A stretch of DNA of 64,000 nt from Streptacidiphilus sp041262165 (GTDB lineage: Bacteria > Actinomycetota > Actinomycetes > Streptomycetales > Streptomycetaceae). The notes below the pieces were generated by a model. That model was not told the DNA's origin. It saw only the letters and a program-made list of their open reading frames with translations, and made no database searches. The stretch lies in NCBI RefSeq assembly GCF_041262165.1, contig NZ_JBGCBY010000020.1:1-64000 (forward strand), written 5' to 3'. Shown here in pieces: positions 37,168 through 46,166 of the stretch; positions within the stretch are counted from its first letter, which is position 1; each line of letters begins with the position of its first letter. A program made the position numbers and the translations under genes.

Positions 37168-38319
37168 TCAGAAGGCGACGATGCCCTCGCCGCCGACAGC
37201 GCCGGGGACCGTCTCGGAGCCCAGCGAGGTCAGCGAGCCGTCGCGGTTGACCGCGAATTCGTCGAGAATGCCGTTGGCCCCGGTCTGGACATAGAGGAAG
37301 CGACCGCCCGAGGCCGAGGCGGCGTCGACGGTGCCAGGGTCCGTCGTCGTCGTGCCCAGGTGGGTCAGGTTACCTTGGCGGTCGACCCGGTAGCCGCTGA
37401 GGCTCGAACTGCCCGCGTTCGAGGTGTAGAGCAGCTCCTTGCCGGCGAAGGTCACCCAGCAGGTGGCCTGCTGTCCAGTGAGTGCGGAGGCCGTCTTGGT
37501 CGCTGTGCCGTCACGGTGGACTGTGAATGTCGACAGGGCGTTGGGTCCGGCTTCGGTCATGAACAGCCGCCGCTGACTCGAGACGAAGCCGAAGGGAACC
37601 GCGTCGGGGTCGGCTGTGACCTCGGGAGACTTCGAGGGCGCTCCGGAATGATTGAGGTTGAACACGTCGATGTTGTTGCCGTTCGCCTTGGTCGTCACCA
37701 CGAGCTGCGAACCGTCGGCGACGAAGCCGACCTGTCCGGGTGTGTGAGTGAACACGGGTGTGGCGTTCGGGTCCAGGCCAAGTGAGCGGTGCCAGTCCTT
37801 CTTGAGGTGCAGTCGCTGGTCGTCGACGGTGTAGCCCTGGATCGAGCCGCCGTCCAGCGCGTTGAGGACGTAGACGAGGTCGTCGTGCACCGCGACGCTC
37901 ACCGGGAACGTGCCTCCGGACCCGATGACCTGTCGCAGCTTGAGCTTCTCGCCGTCGACGGAGAAGACGGAGACAGTGTCGCTGCCGGCGTTGACTGCGT
38001 AGAGCAGGGCGTGCCGCGGATCGTAGGTGAGGGATCCTTGGGAGGCGAGGTGGTCGACGACCGACCCGTCCAGCGCGCCGCCCAGGCCCGAGGTGTCGTA
38101 GCTGGCGGCCTTGGTCAGGTGTCCGTCGCCGTGGCGGTGGTAGGCGATGATCTGGTTGCCTGCGAGGTTGTCGGTCTGGACGAATACGGCGTGGTCGCCG
38201 CCGTTGCCGTACCAGTCGTCGTGGCCGCCGGCGGTGGCGAACGGGGCGGACACGGCCAGTACGGCCGTGGTCGCAAGCGCGGTCGCGGCGGCGATGCCGA
38301 GACGAAGGGAAGCGTGCAC
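37168..38319 (-). CDS. Secreted lactonase-family beta-propeller protein
   Basis: 383 residues with a GTG start (AAGGAG ~10 nt upstream). Residues 1-31 form a signal peptide (RLGIAAATALATTAVLAVSA, then an ATA-G cleavage site). The rest is built of repeated blades: HALLYAVNAGSDTVSVFSVD, LVYVLNALDGGSIQGYTVD, RLFMTEAGPNALSTFTVHRDG and RFLYVQTGANGILDEFAVNRDG. This is the seven-bladed propeller of the 6-phosphogluconolactonase/YncE superfamily. Secreted members in actinomycetes are mostly of unknown role, so enzymatic lactonase activity is not assured. A hairpin terminator follows, and an inverted repeat lies ~125-145 nt upstream. Confidence 0.88.
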   Translation of the reverse strand: MHASLRLGIAAATALATTAVLAVSAPFATAGGHDDWYGNGGDHAVFVQTDNLAGNQIIAYHRHGDGHLTKAASYDTSGLGGALDGSVVDHLASQGSLTYDPRHALLYAVNAGSDTVSVFSVDGEKLKLRQVIGSGGTFPVSVAVHDDLVYVLNALDGGSIQGYTVDDQRLHLKKDWHRSLGLDPNATPVFTHTPGQVGFVADGSQLVVTTKANGNNIDVFNLNHSGAPSKSPEVTADPDAVPFGFVSSQRRLFMTEAGPNALSTFTVHRDGTATKTASALTGQQATCWVTFAGKELLYTSNAGSSSLSGYRVDRQGNLTHLGTTTTDPGTVDAASASGGRFLYVQTGANGILDEFAVNRDGSLTSLGSETVPGAVGGEGIVAF

Positions 38320-38841
38320 GCTGAGGTCTCTCCTTGCGAAGGGGAATCGGGTTCGACAGCCCAGCCGAGGTGAGCCGCGCGACGCGAGCGAAGGCCTCGG
38401 TGCCGGATCACGCTTCCCGGGCCATCGGATGCCCTCATTTGTGACGTTATATGGCGATACGTCAGAAGGAGTGGAGGCGCTGCGGGAGGGCCGAACCGGC
38501 GACCCGAACGGCAGAGCCCCGCTACCGGTGGATCCGCGTGAGTGGCCGTGACCACGACGCTCCAGCCCAGCTGAGTGTCCGGGTCGATCCCGTCGCCCTC
38601 GTGGGCGACCGCTACCCCGGCGCCTCCCGGGCGCTCGGTGGCGGCGGTAGGGGCCGCGCCTTGATGGGTAGCGGTGTCACACACATGACCTTCGCGAAAC
38701 CCTGGCGCGCGGCGATGGAGTTCCCGAGCTCGGCCCACCGTCCGAAACCCGCCCGCCCGTCACGCCGCACCCGCGCGACGGCGCTGCCGCTGGGCTAACG
38801 TCGGCTATGACCCGAGCGCAGCGCACAGAAGGAGACCTCCC
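38320..38841. other. 522-nt divergent intergenic region
   Basis: No ORF with coding character in either direction. It separates the divergent propeller and VOC genes. The one notable element is the TGACGT/ACGTCA inverted repeat at 38442-38464; the rest is GC-rich without recognisable structure. Confidence 0.5.
38442..38464. promoter_or_regulatory. Inverted repeat TGACGT-N11-ACGTCA
   Basis: Perfect 6-bp arms around an AT-rich centre (TATATGGCGAT) between two divergent genes. The spacing suits a dimeric regulator; no adjacent regulator gene identifies which. Confidence 0.4.
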
Positions 38842-39330
38842 GTGGGATCCACGCCGAACCCGGCACCGTCCAGCGACCAACCGTCAGGTCAGGGCGCTGA
38901 CAGCGGTACCGCGGCCGCGCCGGCGTACCGCCTGGCGTCAGTGGTGTTGAACGTGTTCGAGCTCGAGCAGCCGGTGGGCTTCTACTGCGACCTCCTGGGG
39001 TTGGCGGTGTCCCACCGGACCGCCACTGCCGCGTTGCTGGTCAGCCGCGAGGGCTCCCAGCTGTATCTGCGCTCATTGAGCCCACACGCAGAGCACGTGA
39101 TCGGCGGCATCGGAGTGCACAGCGTGATCTGGACGGCTCCCAGCGCTGTGGAACTGCGTCGCTGCGAGCAGCTGCTCAAGGATCGACACCTCCACACCAC
39201 AACCCAGGCGGCTGAGGGCTTCGTCTGGGTCGAGGGCCGCGATCCGAGCGGCAACACCGTGGTGGTGACCCACCCGGGGCCCGAGGAGGCGGTGCGCCGC
39301 CGGATCATCTCCCGGGTGTACGCCTGGTAA
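38842..39330 (+). CDS. VOC family protein
   Basis: 162 residues, GTG start with GAAGGAG upstream. After a ~30-residue Pro/Ser/Gly-rich leader come VOC features: ASVVLNVFELEQPVGFYCDL, LLVSREGSQLYLRS and GFVWVEGRDPSGNTVVVTHP. The leader is probably disordered rather than a signal peptide, as it has no hydrophobic core. Substrate unknown. Confidence 0.82.
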   Translation: MGSTPNPAPSSDQPSGQGADSGTAAAPAYRLASVVLNVFELEQPVGFYCDLLGLAVSHRTATAALLVSREGSQLYLRSLSPHAEHVIGGIGVHSVIWTAPSAVELRRCEQLLKDRHLHTTTQAAEGFVWVEGRDPSGNTVVVTHPGPEEAVRRRIISRVYAW

Positions 39331-39390
39331 CTGCCGCTGGGGCGACCTCACTCCACTGGGTCAGCCGTTCGGTGTGTTCCCGTGAGGCGG

Positions 39391-39600
39391 TCAGCCGAGC
39401 CAGCGGCCGTCGCGCATGAGGTCCCGTCCCCGCAACTCGTTCGCCTCCCGCCAGGTCTGGATGCGCCGTGGCCGGACCCGGAGGTACCGGTAGGGCTCGT
39501 CGAGCTCACGCGGGTCGAAGTCCGAGGTCCGACCGCCGGCGGGCGCGGCCGCCGTCTCGTGATCTGCGGCCAGGTCGGGCAGGCAGCAGTGGCAGGTCAG
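39391..39600 (-). pseudogene. C-terminal relic of a pyridoxamine 5'-phosphate oxidase-like flavoprotein
   Basis: The minus strand between the two convergent VOC genes reads DEPYRYLRVRPRRIQTWREA then NELRGRDLMRDGRWLG and stop (39391-39393). WREANEL...LMRDGRWL is a typical end for pyridoxamine-phosphate-oxidase-like FMN/F420 proteins. The frame has no start codon and runs directly into the stop of the VOC gene at 39597, so only the tail remains. Confidence 0.6.
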
Positions 39601-40220
39601 GGCGTGGGTGTCGGCGATGCGGACTCCCAGGCGAACCCGTCCGGGTCGGTGAAGGACCCGGTATCGCTGCCCATCACGAGCCGGTGCGATCCGGTGCCGT
39701 CGATCGGGACGCCGACGTCCTTGGCCAGGGCACGGCGCCCGTAGAGCGCCAGCTTGACGGGACTCGACCCAGTGGCGAACTCGACGTACTTGCGGCCGAA
39801 GCTCTTCGCCACGGTGAGGCCGCGGTCAACGTAGAAGCGCTTGCTCGCGGCGACGTCCGAGGCTCCCAGCAGGAGCACGATCTCGTCGATCTGCAGGGTG
39901 GCCGGGCCGGTGTCCTTCTTCGCCGACGTCGCGACCTTCCAGATCGTCCCGTCCGGGGCCCGGACGACGCCGCCGTAGCCCCAGAACGACTTCGCGGCGG
40001 GCTTCAGCGGCGTGGCACCGGCGTCGAGGGCGGCGCCGATGAGGCTGTTGACGGTGGCCGGCTGGGACGCAGTGAGCGACAGCGCGAACCCGCGGAAGCC
40101 GGTCGTTGCTGTCTCCGAGGCCCGCAGGCGTACCTGCGAGCCCAGACCGAAGGCGGTGTAGAAGCGGGTGGCGGCCGTCGGGTCGGCCACCTCAAGGGTG
40201 AGGGATTCGATGGAAGTCAT
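39597..40220 (-). CDS. VOC family protein with two VOC units (follows AraC regulator)
   Basis: 207 residues from the ATG at 40220. The first VOC half starts SLTLEVADPTAATRFYTAFG and the second DEIVLLLGASDVAASKRFYV, so it is an internal duplication forming a one-chain glyoxalase-like fold. It ends with FTDPDGFAWE, a common VOC C-terminal strand. The start is five nucleotides after the stop of the AraC gene, so the two form an operon. The same five-nucleotide arrangement occurs before the VOC gene at 40787-41197. Likely a small-molecule-handling protein controlled by the upstream regulator. Confidence 0.88.
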   Translation of the reverse strand: MTSIESLTLEVADPTAATRFYTAFGLGSQVRLRASETATTGFRGFALSLTASQPATVNSLIGAALDAGATPLKPAAKSFWGYGGVVRAPDGTIWKVATSAKKDTGPATLQIDEIVLLLGASDVAASKRFYVDRGLTVAKSFGRKYVEFATGSSPVKLALYGRRALAKDVGVPIDGTGSHRLVMGSDTGSFTDPDGFAWESASPTPTP

Positions 40221-40225
40221 AGCCG

Positions 40226-40690
<465 letters not shown>

Positions 40691-40786
40691 GAGAGAACTC
40701 CTTTCATCGATGTCCGCGAGCACCTGGGCTCGATGGCGCGGTAGGCGGCGAGATGCTCGCGGGTGAAACATCGGATACTGAACGGC

Positions 40787-41197
40787 TCAGCGAAGCTCTT
40801 GGATGCGCACCAGGTTGCCCGCGGGATCACGGAAGGCGCAGTCGCGGATGCCGTACGGCTGCTCGGTCGGCTCCTGGACGACCTCGGCGTCGCCGGCCTG
40901 CAGCTTCTCGAAGGTGCCGTCGAGGTCCCGGGTGGCCAGCAGGATCCAGCCGTAGGTGCCCTTGGCCATCATCTCGAGGATGGTGCGGCGCTCGTCCTCG
41001 GTGACTCCGGGGTCGGCGGCCGGCGGAGCCAGGAGGATGGACGTGCCGGGCTGGTCGACAGGGCCGACCGTGATCCAGCGCATCTTGCCGTGTCCGACGT
41101 CGGTGCGGACCTCGAAGCCGAGGGTGTCGCGGTAGAAGGCCAGGGCGGCGTCCGGGTCGTCATGCGGGAGGAAGCTCGTGTGAATGGTGATGTCCAT
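40787..41197 (-). CDS. VOC family protein (second AraC-VOC unit)
   Basis: 136 residues from ATG 41197; ATG 41203 would add two residues. VOC features: TSFLPHDDPDAALAFYRDTL, GFEVRTDVG, and the C-terminal GIRDCAFRDPAGNLVRIQEL. It resembles glyoxalase-type proteins that take a metal via His/Glu. The start lies five nucleotides after the TGA of an AraC C-terminal relic, just as the other VOC gene follows its intact AraC gene. The start of the intact AraC gene lies 96 nt past its stop on the same strand. Confidence 0.9.
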   Translation of the reverse strand: MDITIHTSFLPHDDPDAALAFYRDTLGFEVRTDVGHGKMRWITVGPVDQPGTSILLAPPAADPGVTEDERRTILEMMAKGTYGWILLATRDLDGTFEKLQAGDAEVVQEPTEQPYGIRDCAFRDPAGNLVRIQELR

Positions 41198-41202
41198 GGC
41201 CA

Positions 41203-41285
41203 TCACGTTAGCTGCGGCTCGGTGGCCGGCGCTTCTCGAATCCTGATCGGTCCGGCCACCTGTTTGCGCCACGCGCGACGGCGCT
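41203..41285 (-). pseudogene. AraC regulator C-terminal relic (third copy)
   Basis: The minus strand encodes GPIRIREAPATEPQLT and a stop, matching the tail of the intact AraC proteins (RPIRNREAP...LQLA). About 60 nt upstream are still alignable, then the match ends at an IS630-like fragment. The AraC body is gone. Confidence 0.75.
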
Positions 41286-41460
41286 CTGGCCGCGGCGGAC
41301 GGTGCGTCCGACGCGGCCATCGCCCGGCCGTTGGGCCGGGCAACCGGACACGGTCCGGGCGTGGCGCAAACGTTTCACCGCTGTGAGGACGGCGGCGCCG
41401 GCCGAGCGACCTCGCTCGCTCGGGCGGCCCCGGTTCACCCGCTCGCCGTGCCGCTCGAAC
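41284..41460 (+). pseudogene. IS630-like transposase N-terminal fragment
   Basis: Two frames together give AAADGASDAAIARPLG and, after a shift, PDTVRAWRKRFT then RPRSLGRPRFT. This is the helix-turn-helix of IS630-family transposases, where an AADGxSxxxIAR segment is followed by DTVRxWRxRF and a GRPRRFT linker. No DDE catalytic domain follows before the convergent FtsX gene. It abuts the AraC relic. Confidence 0.65.
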
Positions 41461-41592
41461 CGCCAGGCGGGCAGAGCCCTGCCGCCGACGCCCAGCGCCT
41501 CCTGCCGTGATCCGTTCGGGCCGGTGACGAACCGTCGAGCGAGTGCGACGTGCTCGAGATGACCGGTCCCATGCTCGTTGCGGGTCCTCAGC

Positions 41593-43863
41593 TCATTCGT
41601 TCCTGGCGGTCTCGGGCCCGGTGATCCGCTTGAGCAGCGGGAGAGTTGAGGCGATGATCCCGAGCGAGACGGCGAGCCCCAGGGCGACGATGACGTAGTA
41701 CTCGGTTCCTGGCGCTCGAAGCGAGTAGTTCTCCTGCGATCGGAGGAACAGCCCGGCGGCCAGGAATCCTGACCCGCTCGCCACGACGGCGACGAGCAGG
41801 AGCGGGACCGCGCTCTCCATGGCGACCATGCGGCGCAGCATGCCGAGCGGAACACCGGTCAGCCGCAGCAGGCTGAAGGGGCGTTTGCGTTCGCTCACGC
41901 CGCCGGCGACGCTCACCGCCAGGCTGCAGCCGGCAACAGCGAGGCTGACCAGGATCACCACGTTGGCCAGTTGCTGGTATCCGGTGAGGACCTTCGAGGT
42001 GGAGGAGAAGAACTCGGCCATGGTGCTGATGGGATACCGCTGGTAGGGGTAGGCGACCTCGAGGACAGTCTTGGCCTGCTCGATCGCCGATGTCGACCCG
42101 TTGGTGGCCACGACGATCGACAGCAACGGGAGGCTCTGCAGCTGTTCGCCGGAGACGGACGCCGCGGGCCAGACCGGCGAGCCGTGGGGCTTGCCGCCCC
42201 CGCCGAAGTATACGAATCCCGGGTCGACCGATGCCACCTGCACGCCGGCTTCGCAGCGACCGAGAGACGGAGCGCGGGAGAGCTCGGCGCAGGAGACCAG
42301 GCCGGGGCTGACGGTGTCGTTCCTTTGGGAGTTCCCGAACGCGCTGGGGTTGGCGTGGGTCACCAGCACCGCTTGGACGCCCTGGATCGAGGCCAGCTTG
42401 GACGTCACGGTTGCCGGGGCCGACGTCGCGACGCTCGCCCGCGGACCTGAACCGGTCTGAACCGGCCAGAACTCGTCGGCCACGGTGCTCTCGGCCGCCG
42501 CGCTGTGTGAAATGCCGCTGGGGATGCCTTGGTTGTCGACCAGCGTGGTGATCACCCCGACGGCCGTGCTGGTGACGAAGAGCGCGAGGACGAGCCCGCT
42601 GACGGCGCGGAAGCCGGCCTTCGGGTCGTCCGAGAGCCGTCGCGCGGCGATGAGCGTCGCCGGCCGGTTGGTCCGCCGGGCCATGATCCGGGCCCCGACC
42701 ATGGTCAGCCACGGTCCGGCGATGACCAGGCCACCCATCATCAGGAAGATCCCCGGGAGATACGCCAGTACCTGGCCGTTGGTGGTGGGTGGGCGTCTGC
42801 CGACGAAATAGGCGAGTTCGCCGATGCCGACGGCGAGCGGGACCACCCGGTAGGCCCGTGGCGGTCGCGGGGTGACGCGCCGGCTCACCCCCAACGGGGA
42901 GATCCGCACGCGCCGCAGCGCAAGTCGGGCCGCGCCCGCCGCCGCCACCGGGACACCGACCGCGACGAGCAGGATGTCGAGCAGCCCGAGCGTGAGATCG
43001 CTGGGGTAGAAGGGCTCGCGGGTGAAGGGCACACCCGCCAGCGGCACCCGTAGCAGGAAGAACAGTCCGAAGCCGGCGGCTGTGCCCACGACAGCCGCGA
43101 CGCTGGACTCCACGGCCGAGATCACCGAGACCTGTCGAGGCGTCGCACCGACCAGGCGCATCGCCGCGAAGCGTTGTTCGCGGCGTGCCGCGGCGAGCCG
43201 GGTCGCGGTGCCGATGAAGATGAGCACGGGGAACAGCAGTGCCGCCGAGGTGACGGACAGGATCAGATCCATGCCCGCGGCGTTGGTGCCGTGCTGACAG
43301 CCGCTGCAGCTGCTGGGCGTTTTGTTGGCGATGCTGGTCACCTGCGCGGCGCCGGGCACGTGCGACAGCTGGTCGGCGGTGTGGCCGACGATGATGATCA
43401 GTGAGTCGGGGGAGGGGAGCGCTGCCTGGCCGATCGTGCCGATCTGGCTTCCGGGGTAGCGGTCCCCGAGTTCAGTGGCCGGAGCGGAGCGGAGCAGCGT
43501 GCTGAGGGCCGGTGAGGCGTAGTACTGGCCGGGGCCTGGCAGGTGCGCGATGCCCGGCGGGACCGGCGACTGGGGCCCGGTGGCGGCGACGTCGACGCGG
43601 GTGATCTCCTTGCCCTGATAGAGATCGATGCCGAGTGCCCCCCACAGCGGATCGGGCGACGGCTTGACGCCGGCCGACGTGGCAGTGGGATTCCCCGAGT
43701 TGAGCCATGCGTAACGGGCGTTCTGGGCATTGACCGCATTGATGCCCGCCAGGGTGACCAGCAGCAGGCCCACTCCCAGCGCCACGGCGGCCGCGATCAC
43801 CATCAGGCGGGCCACTGCTTCCCTGCCGCCGCTCAGGGTGAGCCGAAGACCGAAACGGATCAT
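41593..43863 (-). CDS. FtsX/MacB-like ABC transporter permease
   Basis: 756 residues. An N-terminal membrane helix (LMVIAAAVALGVGLLLVTLAG), a large extracytoplasmic region, a first FtsX block (~200-310) with three or four helices including the TRLAAARREQRFAAMRLVGA signature, a central pair of helices (~355-430), a second external domain, and a last FtsX block (~635-750) with SERKRPFSLLRLTGVPLGML. This is the ten-helix arrangement of antibiotic- or lipid-related MacB/FtsX exporters. It starts at an ATGA overlap with the ATPase gene, and both sit behind a PadR regulator. Probably exports or resists an envelope-active compound. Confidence 0.92.
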   Translation of the reverse strand: MIRFGLRLTLSGGREAVARLMVIAAAVALGVGLLLVTLAGINAVNAQNARYAWLNSGNPTATSAGVKPSPDPLWGALGIDLYQGKEITRVDVAATGPQSPVPPGIAHLPGPGQYYASPALSTLLRSAPATELGDRYPGSQIGTIGQAALPSPDSLIIIVGHTADQLSHVPGAAQVTSIANKTPSSCSGCQHGTNAAGMDLILSVTSAALLFPVLIFIGTATRLAAARREQRFAAMRLVGATPRQVSVISAVESSVAAVVGTAAGFGLFFLLRVPLAGVPFTREPFYPSDLTLGLLDILLVAVGVPVAAAGAARLALRRVRISPLGVSRRVTPRPPRAYRVVPLAVGIGELAYFVGRRPPTTNGQVLAYLPGIFLMMGGLVIAGPWLTMVGARIMARRTNRPATLIAARRLSDDPKAGFRAVSGLVLALFVTSTAVGVITTLVDNQGIPSGISHSAAAESTVADEFWPVQTGSGPRASVATSAPATVTSKLASIQGVQAVLVTHANPSAFGNSQRNDTVSPGLVSCAELSRAPSLGRCEAGVQVASVDPGFVYFGGGGKPHGSPVWPAASVSGEQLQSLPLLSIVVATNGSTSAIEQAKTVLEVAYPYQRYPISTMAEFFSSTSKVLTGYQQLANVVILVSLAVAGCSLAVSVAGGVSERKRPFSLLRLTGVPLGMLRRMVAMESAVPLLLVAVVASGSGFLAAGLFLRSQENYSLRAPGTEYYVIVALGLAVSLGIIASTLPLLKRITGPETARNE

Positions 43864-44582
43864 GAGGCGAGCCGGTCGGCCGAGAGCGAGTTCACTTTTC
43901 CGTCACGCACGATCACTTCGCGGTCCGCGTAGGCGGCCACCCTGGGCTCGTGGGTGACCAGGATGACCGTGGTGCCCTGCTCGCGGGCGGCGTCAACCAA
44001 CAAGTCCATCACCTGCTCACCGGTGAGCGAGTCGAGCGACCCGGTCGGCTCGTCCGCGAACAGGATCTCCGGCCGGGTGACCAGGCCGCGGGCGAGCGCG
44101 ACACGCTGTGCCTGCCCCCCGGACAGTTCGCCGGAGCGGCGCTTCTCCAGCCCGCCCAGGCCGAGCCGCTCGAACCACGTGCCGGCTTCCTTGAGCGCCG
44201 CCGCCCGGCGGGTCCCGCCGAGCAGCAGCGGCAGCGCGATGTTCTCCTCGGCGGTCAGCTCGGGGACCAGCTGGCCGAACTGGAAGACGAACCCGAACCG
44301 GTCCCGGCGCAGGGTGCTGCGTTCGGTCTCACCCATGGTGTCGACCCGGCGTCCGGCGAAGTGGATCTCCCCGGCCGCCGGGGTCAGGATCCCGGCCAGG
44401 CAGTGCAGCAGCGTCGTCTTACCCGAGCCGCTCGGGCCCATGACGGCCAGGATCTCTCCGGGGCCCACCGACACGCTTGCGCCCTGCAGCGCCGGTGTCC
44501 GCCCGAACGACAGGACCACGTCACGGGCCTCGATGATGCAGCCGGCGGCCGTGGATTGCTCGGGATCGTTGGTGGCATTCAT
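43860..44582 (-). CDS. ABC transporter ATP-binding protein (LolD/MacB type)
   Basis: 240 residues from ATG 44582. Walker A GPSGSGKTT, Q-loop FVFQFGQLVPELTAEEN, signature LSGGQAQRVALARGL, Walker B EILFADEPTGSLD and the switch VTHE are all intact. The ADEPTGSLDS box and partner type place it with FtsX-linked exporters. Its ATG overlaps the PadR stop (ATGA), and its own stop overlaps the permease start, so all three genes are translationally coupled. Confidence 0.95.
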   Translation of the reverse strand: MNATNDPEQSTAAGCIIEARDVVLSFGRTPALQGASVSVGPGEILAVMGPSGSGKTTLLHCLAGILTPAAGEIHFAGRRVDTMGETERSTLRRDRFGFVFQFGQLVPELTAEENIALPLLLGGTRRAAALKEAGTWFERLGLGGLEKRRSGELSGGQAQRVALARGLVTRPEILFADEPTGSLDSLTGEQVMDLLVDAAREQGTTVILVTHEPRVAAYADREVIVRDGKVNSLSADRLAS

Positions 44583-45103
44583 GACCGCACCGCCTCCGAA
44601 AGCGCGTCGAGGCGGGCAGCGGTGAGGTCGATCCACCGCAGATCGGATTCCAGGTGGAACAGGCCGTGATCGGCGAGCAGTGCGTCGACCAGACCGCTGC
44701 TCCGCTTGATCTCCGTCAGCTCGCGCATCCGCTGCAGATGCGCGGCGCGCTGGGCGTCGAGGTAGCGCTCGGCGTCGCGCCCCAGCATCAGCGCGAGCAC
44801 GACCTTGCTGAACAGCACCGTCTGCAGGTGCGGCTCGGCTGCGACCGGCTCGGCCAGCCAGGCCTCGAATTCGGTCGCCCCGGCGTCGGTGATGACGTAG
44901 CGCTTGCGGTCGGGCCCAGCGCCTGGCTCGGTCTCTCCGACCACCACTTTGCCGTCGCGTGCCAGCCGACTGAGGGTTGCGTAGACCTGGCCGAACGGTA
45001 GCGGTTTGCCGCGACCGAAAAAGGCGTCGTAGTCACGTTTGAGGTCGTAGCCATGGCTGGGCTCCCGTTCGAGCAAGCCAAGCAGCATAAGAGGAACACT
45101 CAT
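44579..45103 (-). CDS. PadR family transcriptional regulator
   Basis: 174 residues from ATG 45103. The winged helix is clear: LMLLGLLEREPSHGYDLKRD, LPFGQVYATLSRLARDGKVV, KRYVITDAGATEFEAWL, followed by a C-terminal dimerisation helix region. It heads the padR-ABC-permease operon. The leader is only about 14 nt from the predicted transcription start and has no good ribosome site, so translation may be near-leaderless. A 12-bp palindrome overlaps the predicted -10 box, implying autorepression relieved by a transported compound. Confidence 0.92.
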   Translation of the reverse strand: MSVPLMLLGLLEREPSHGYDLKRDYDAFFGRGKPLPFGQVYATLSRLARDGKVVVGETEPGAGPDRKRYVITDAGATEFEAWLAEPVAAEPHLQTVLFSKVVLALMLGRDAERYLDAQRAAHLQRMRELTEIKRSSGLVDALLADHGLFHLESDLRWIDLTAARLDALSEAVRS

Positions 45104-45121
45104 GAAGGGGAATGTACGCTC

Positions 45122-45133
45122 AGAGTATACTCT
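45122..45133 (-). promoter_or_regulatory. PadR operator/-10 candidate
   Basis: AGAGTATACTCT is a perfect 12-bp palindrome 18 nt upstream of the padR ATG. Read on the minus strand it contains TATACT, a strong -10 box, so a repressor bound here would block the promoter directly. Confidence 0.6.
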
Positions 45134-45371
45134 CCGTCTATACATGCGGTGACATGGGCGCTTGCGGGGGCATGGTGCAGGTCGGCGGAGCCGAGGTCGT
45201 ACCCACCCGCGCGGTCGGACAACCGAGGCACGCAGCACTGTCACTTGATGAGCCGGCCCGGGGCCAAGCGGGTGATTGTGCCCCAGCGCTATGCGCAGCG
45301 TGCCGGGCGCCGTGAGGGGCAGCGATTACACAGAGAGCGGTCTGCGTAATTTCGAACGAGAGGTGGACGCC

Positions 45372-45923
45372 ATGGGACATGGTGGGAACGTCATCGCGGA
45401 ACTGACCGCCGACCACCGTGAGGTGGAGGAACTCTTCGAGCAGATCCAGGCCCTGGCCGCGGGTGACCCGCGGCGCGGGGAGATCGCGGACCGCTTCACC
45501 ACCTCGCTGGTGCGGCACTCGGTGGCGGAGGAGAGGTACCTGTATCCGGCGGTGCGCGAGCATGTGCCGGGCGGCCACGCGCTTGCCGACAAGCAGATCG
45601 CCGACCATGCCACCATCGAGAAGCTCCTGAAGGAACTGGAGCACAGCCACGCGAACCAGGCCGCGTTCAACGCCCTGCTGTCCAAGGTGGTCACCGAGGT
45701 CAAGGCGCACGTCGCCGACGAGGAGGAGCGCCTGCTCCCGGCCCTGGCCAAGGTGTGCTCTCCGCAGCAGTTGGACGAACTGGGCGAGCGGATCCGTGAG
45801 GCCAAGGAGAAGGCGCCCACCCACCCGCACCCCTCGGTTCCGCCCGAGAGCAAGCTTCTGGCTCCCGGCGTCAGCCTGGTCGACCGGGTCCGCGACTTCA
45901 TGGCCGGCCGGGGTAAGGCATGA
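45372..45923 (+). CDS. Hemerythrin HHE cation-binding domain protein
   Basis: 183 residues from ATG 45372 (GAGAGG upstream). The helical bundle carries the His/Glu pattern of HHE domains: LTADHREVEELFEQ, LVRHSVAEERYLYPAV, DHATIEKLL and VKAHVADEEERLLPAL. Such proteins bind a di-iron centre and are linked to oxygen, NO or oxidative-stress responses. A Pro-rich linker and short C-terminal helix follow. Divergent from the PadR operon. Confidence 0.93.
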   Translation: MGHGGNVIAELTADHREVEELFEQIQALAAGDPRRGEIADRFTTSLVRHSVAEERYLYPAVREHVPGGHALADKQIADHATIEKLLKELEHSHANQAAFNALLSKVVTEVKAHVADEEERLLPALAKVCSPQQLDELGERIREAKEKAPTHPHPSVPPESKLLAPGVSLVDRVRDFMAGRGKA

Positions 45924-46166
45924 GCAATTTCCCGGAACACCTCCCCGAGCCCGGAACCGAAGACTGCGACCTGAAGGCACCCGGGGCCCAGTGCGTCCGA
46001 GTCGGCGTCCGGGGTCCGGACGTTGGCCAGGGCGCCCACCAGGGCCCATCATGGCGCTCGTTCGCGATCCCAGCGCGGACGAGGTAGCGCGAGGACGACA
46101 TCCAGGCCGCCCCAGCCGCCGGCCGTAAAGTACAGACGAGTGCTGCCGCCCACGAGGGAGATGATC

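Noticed and set aside
38115..38738. 207-codon minus-strand frame across the propeller gene start
   Set aside because: Out of frame with the propeller gene, no domain, composition typical of a shadow frame.
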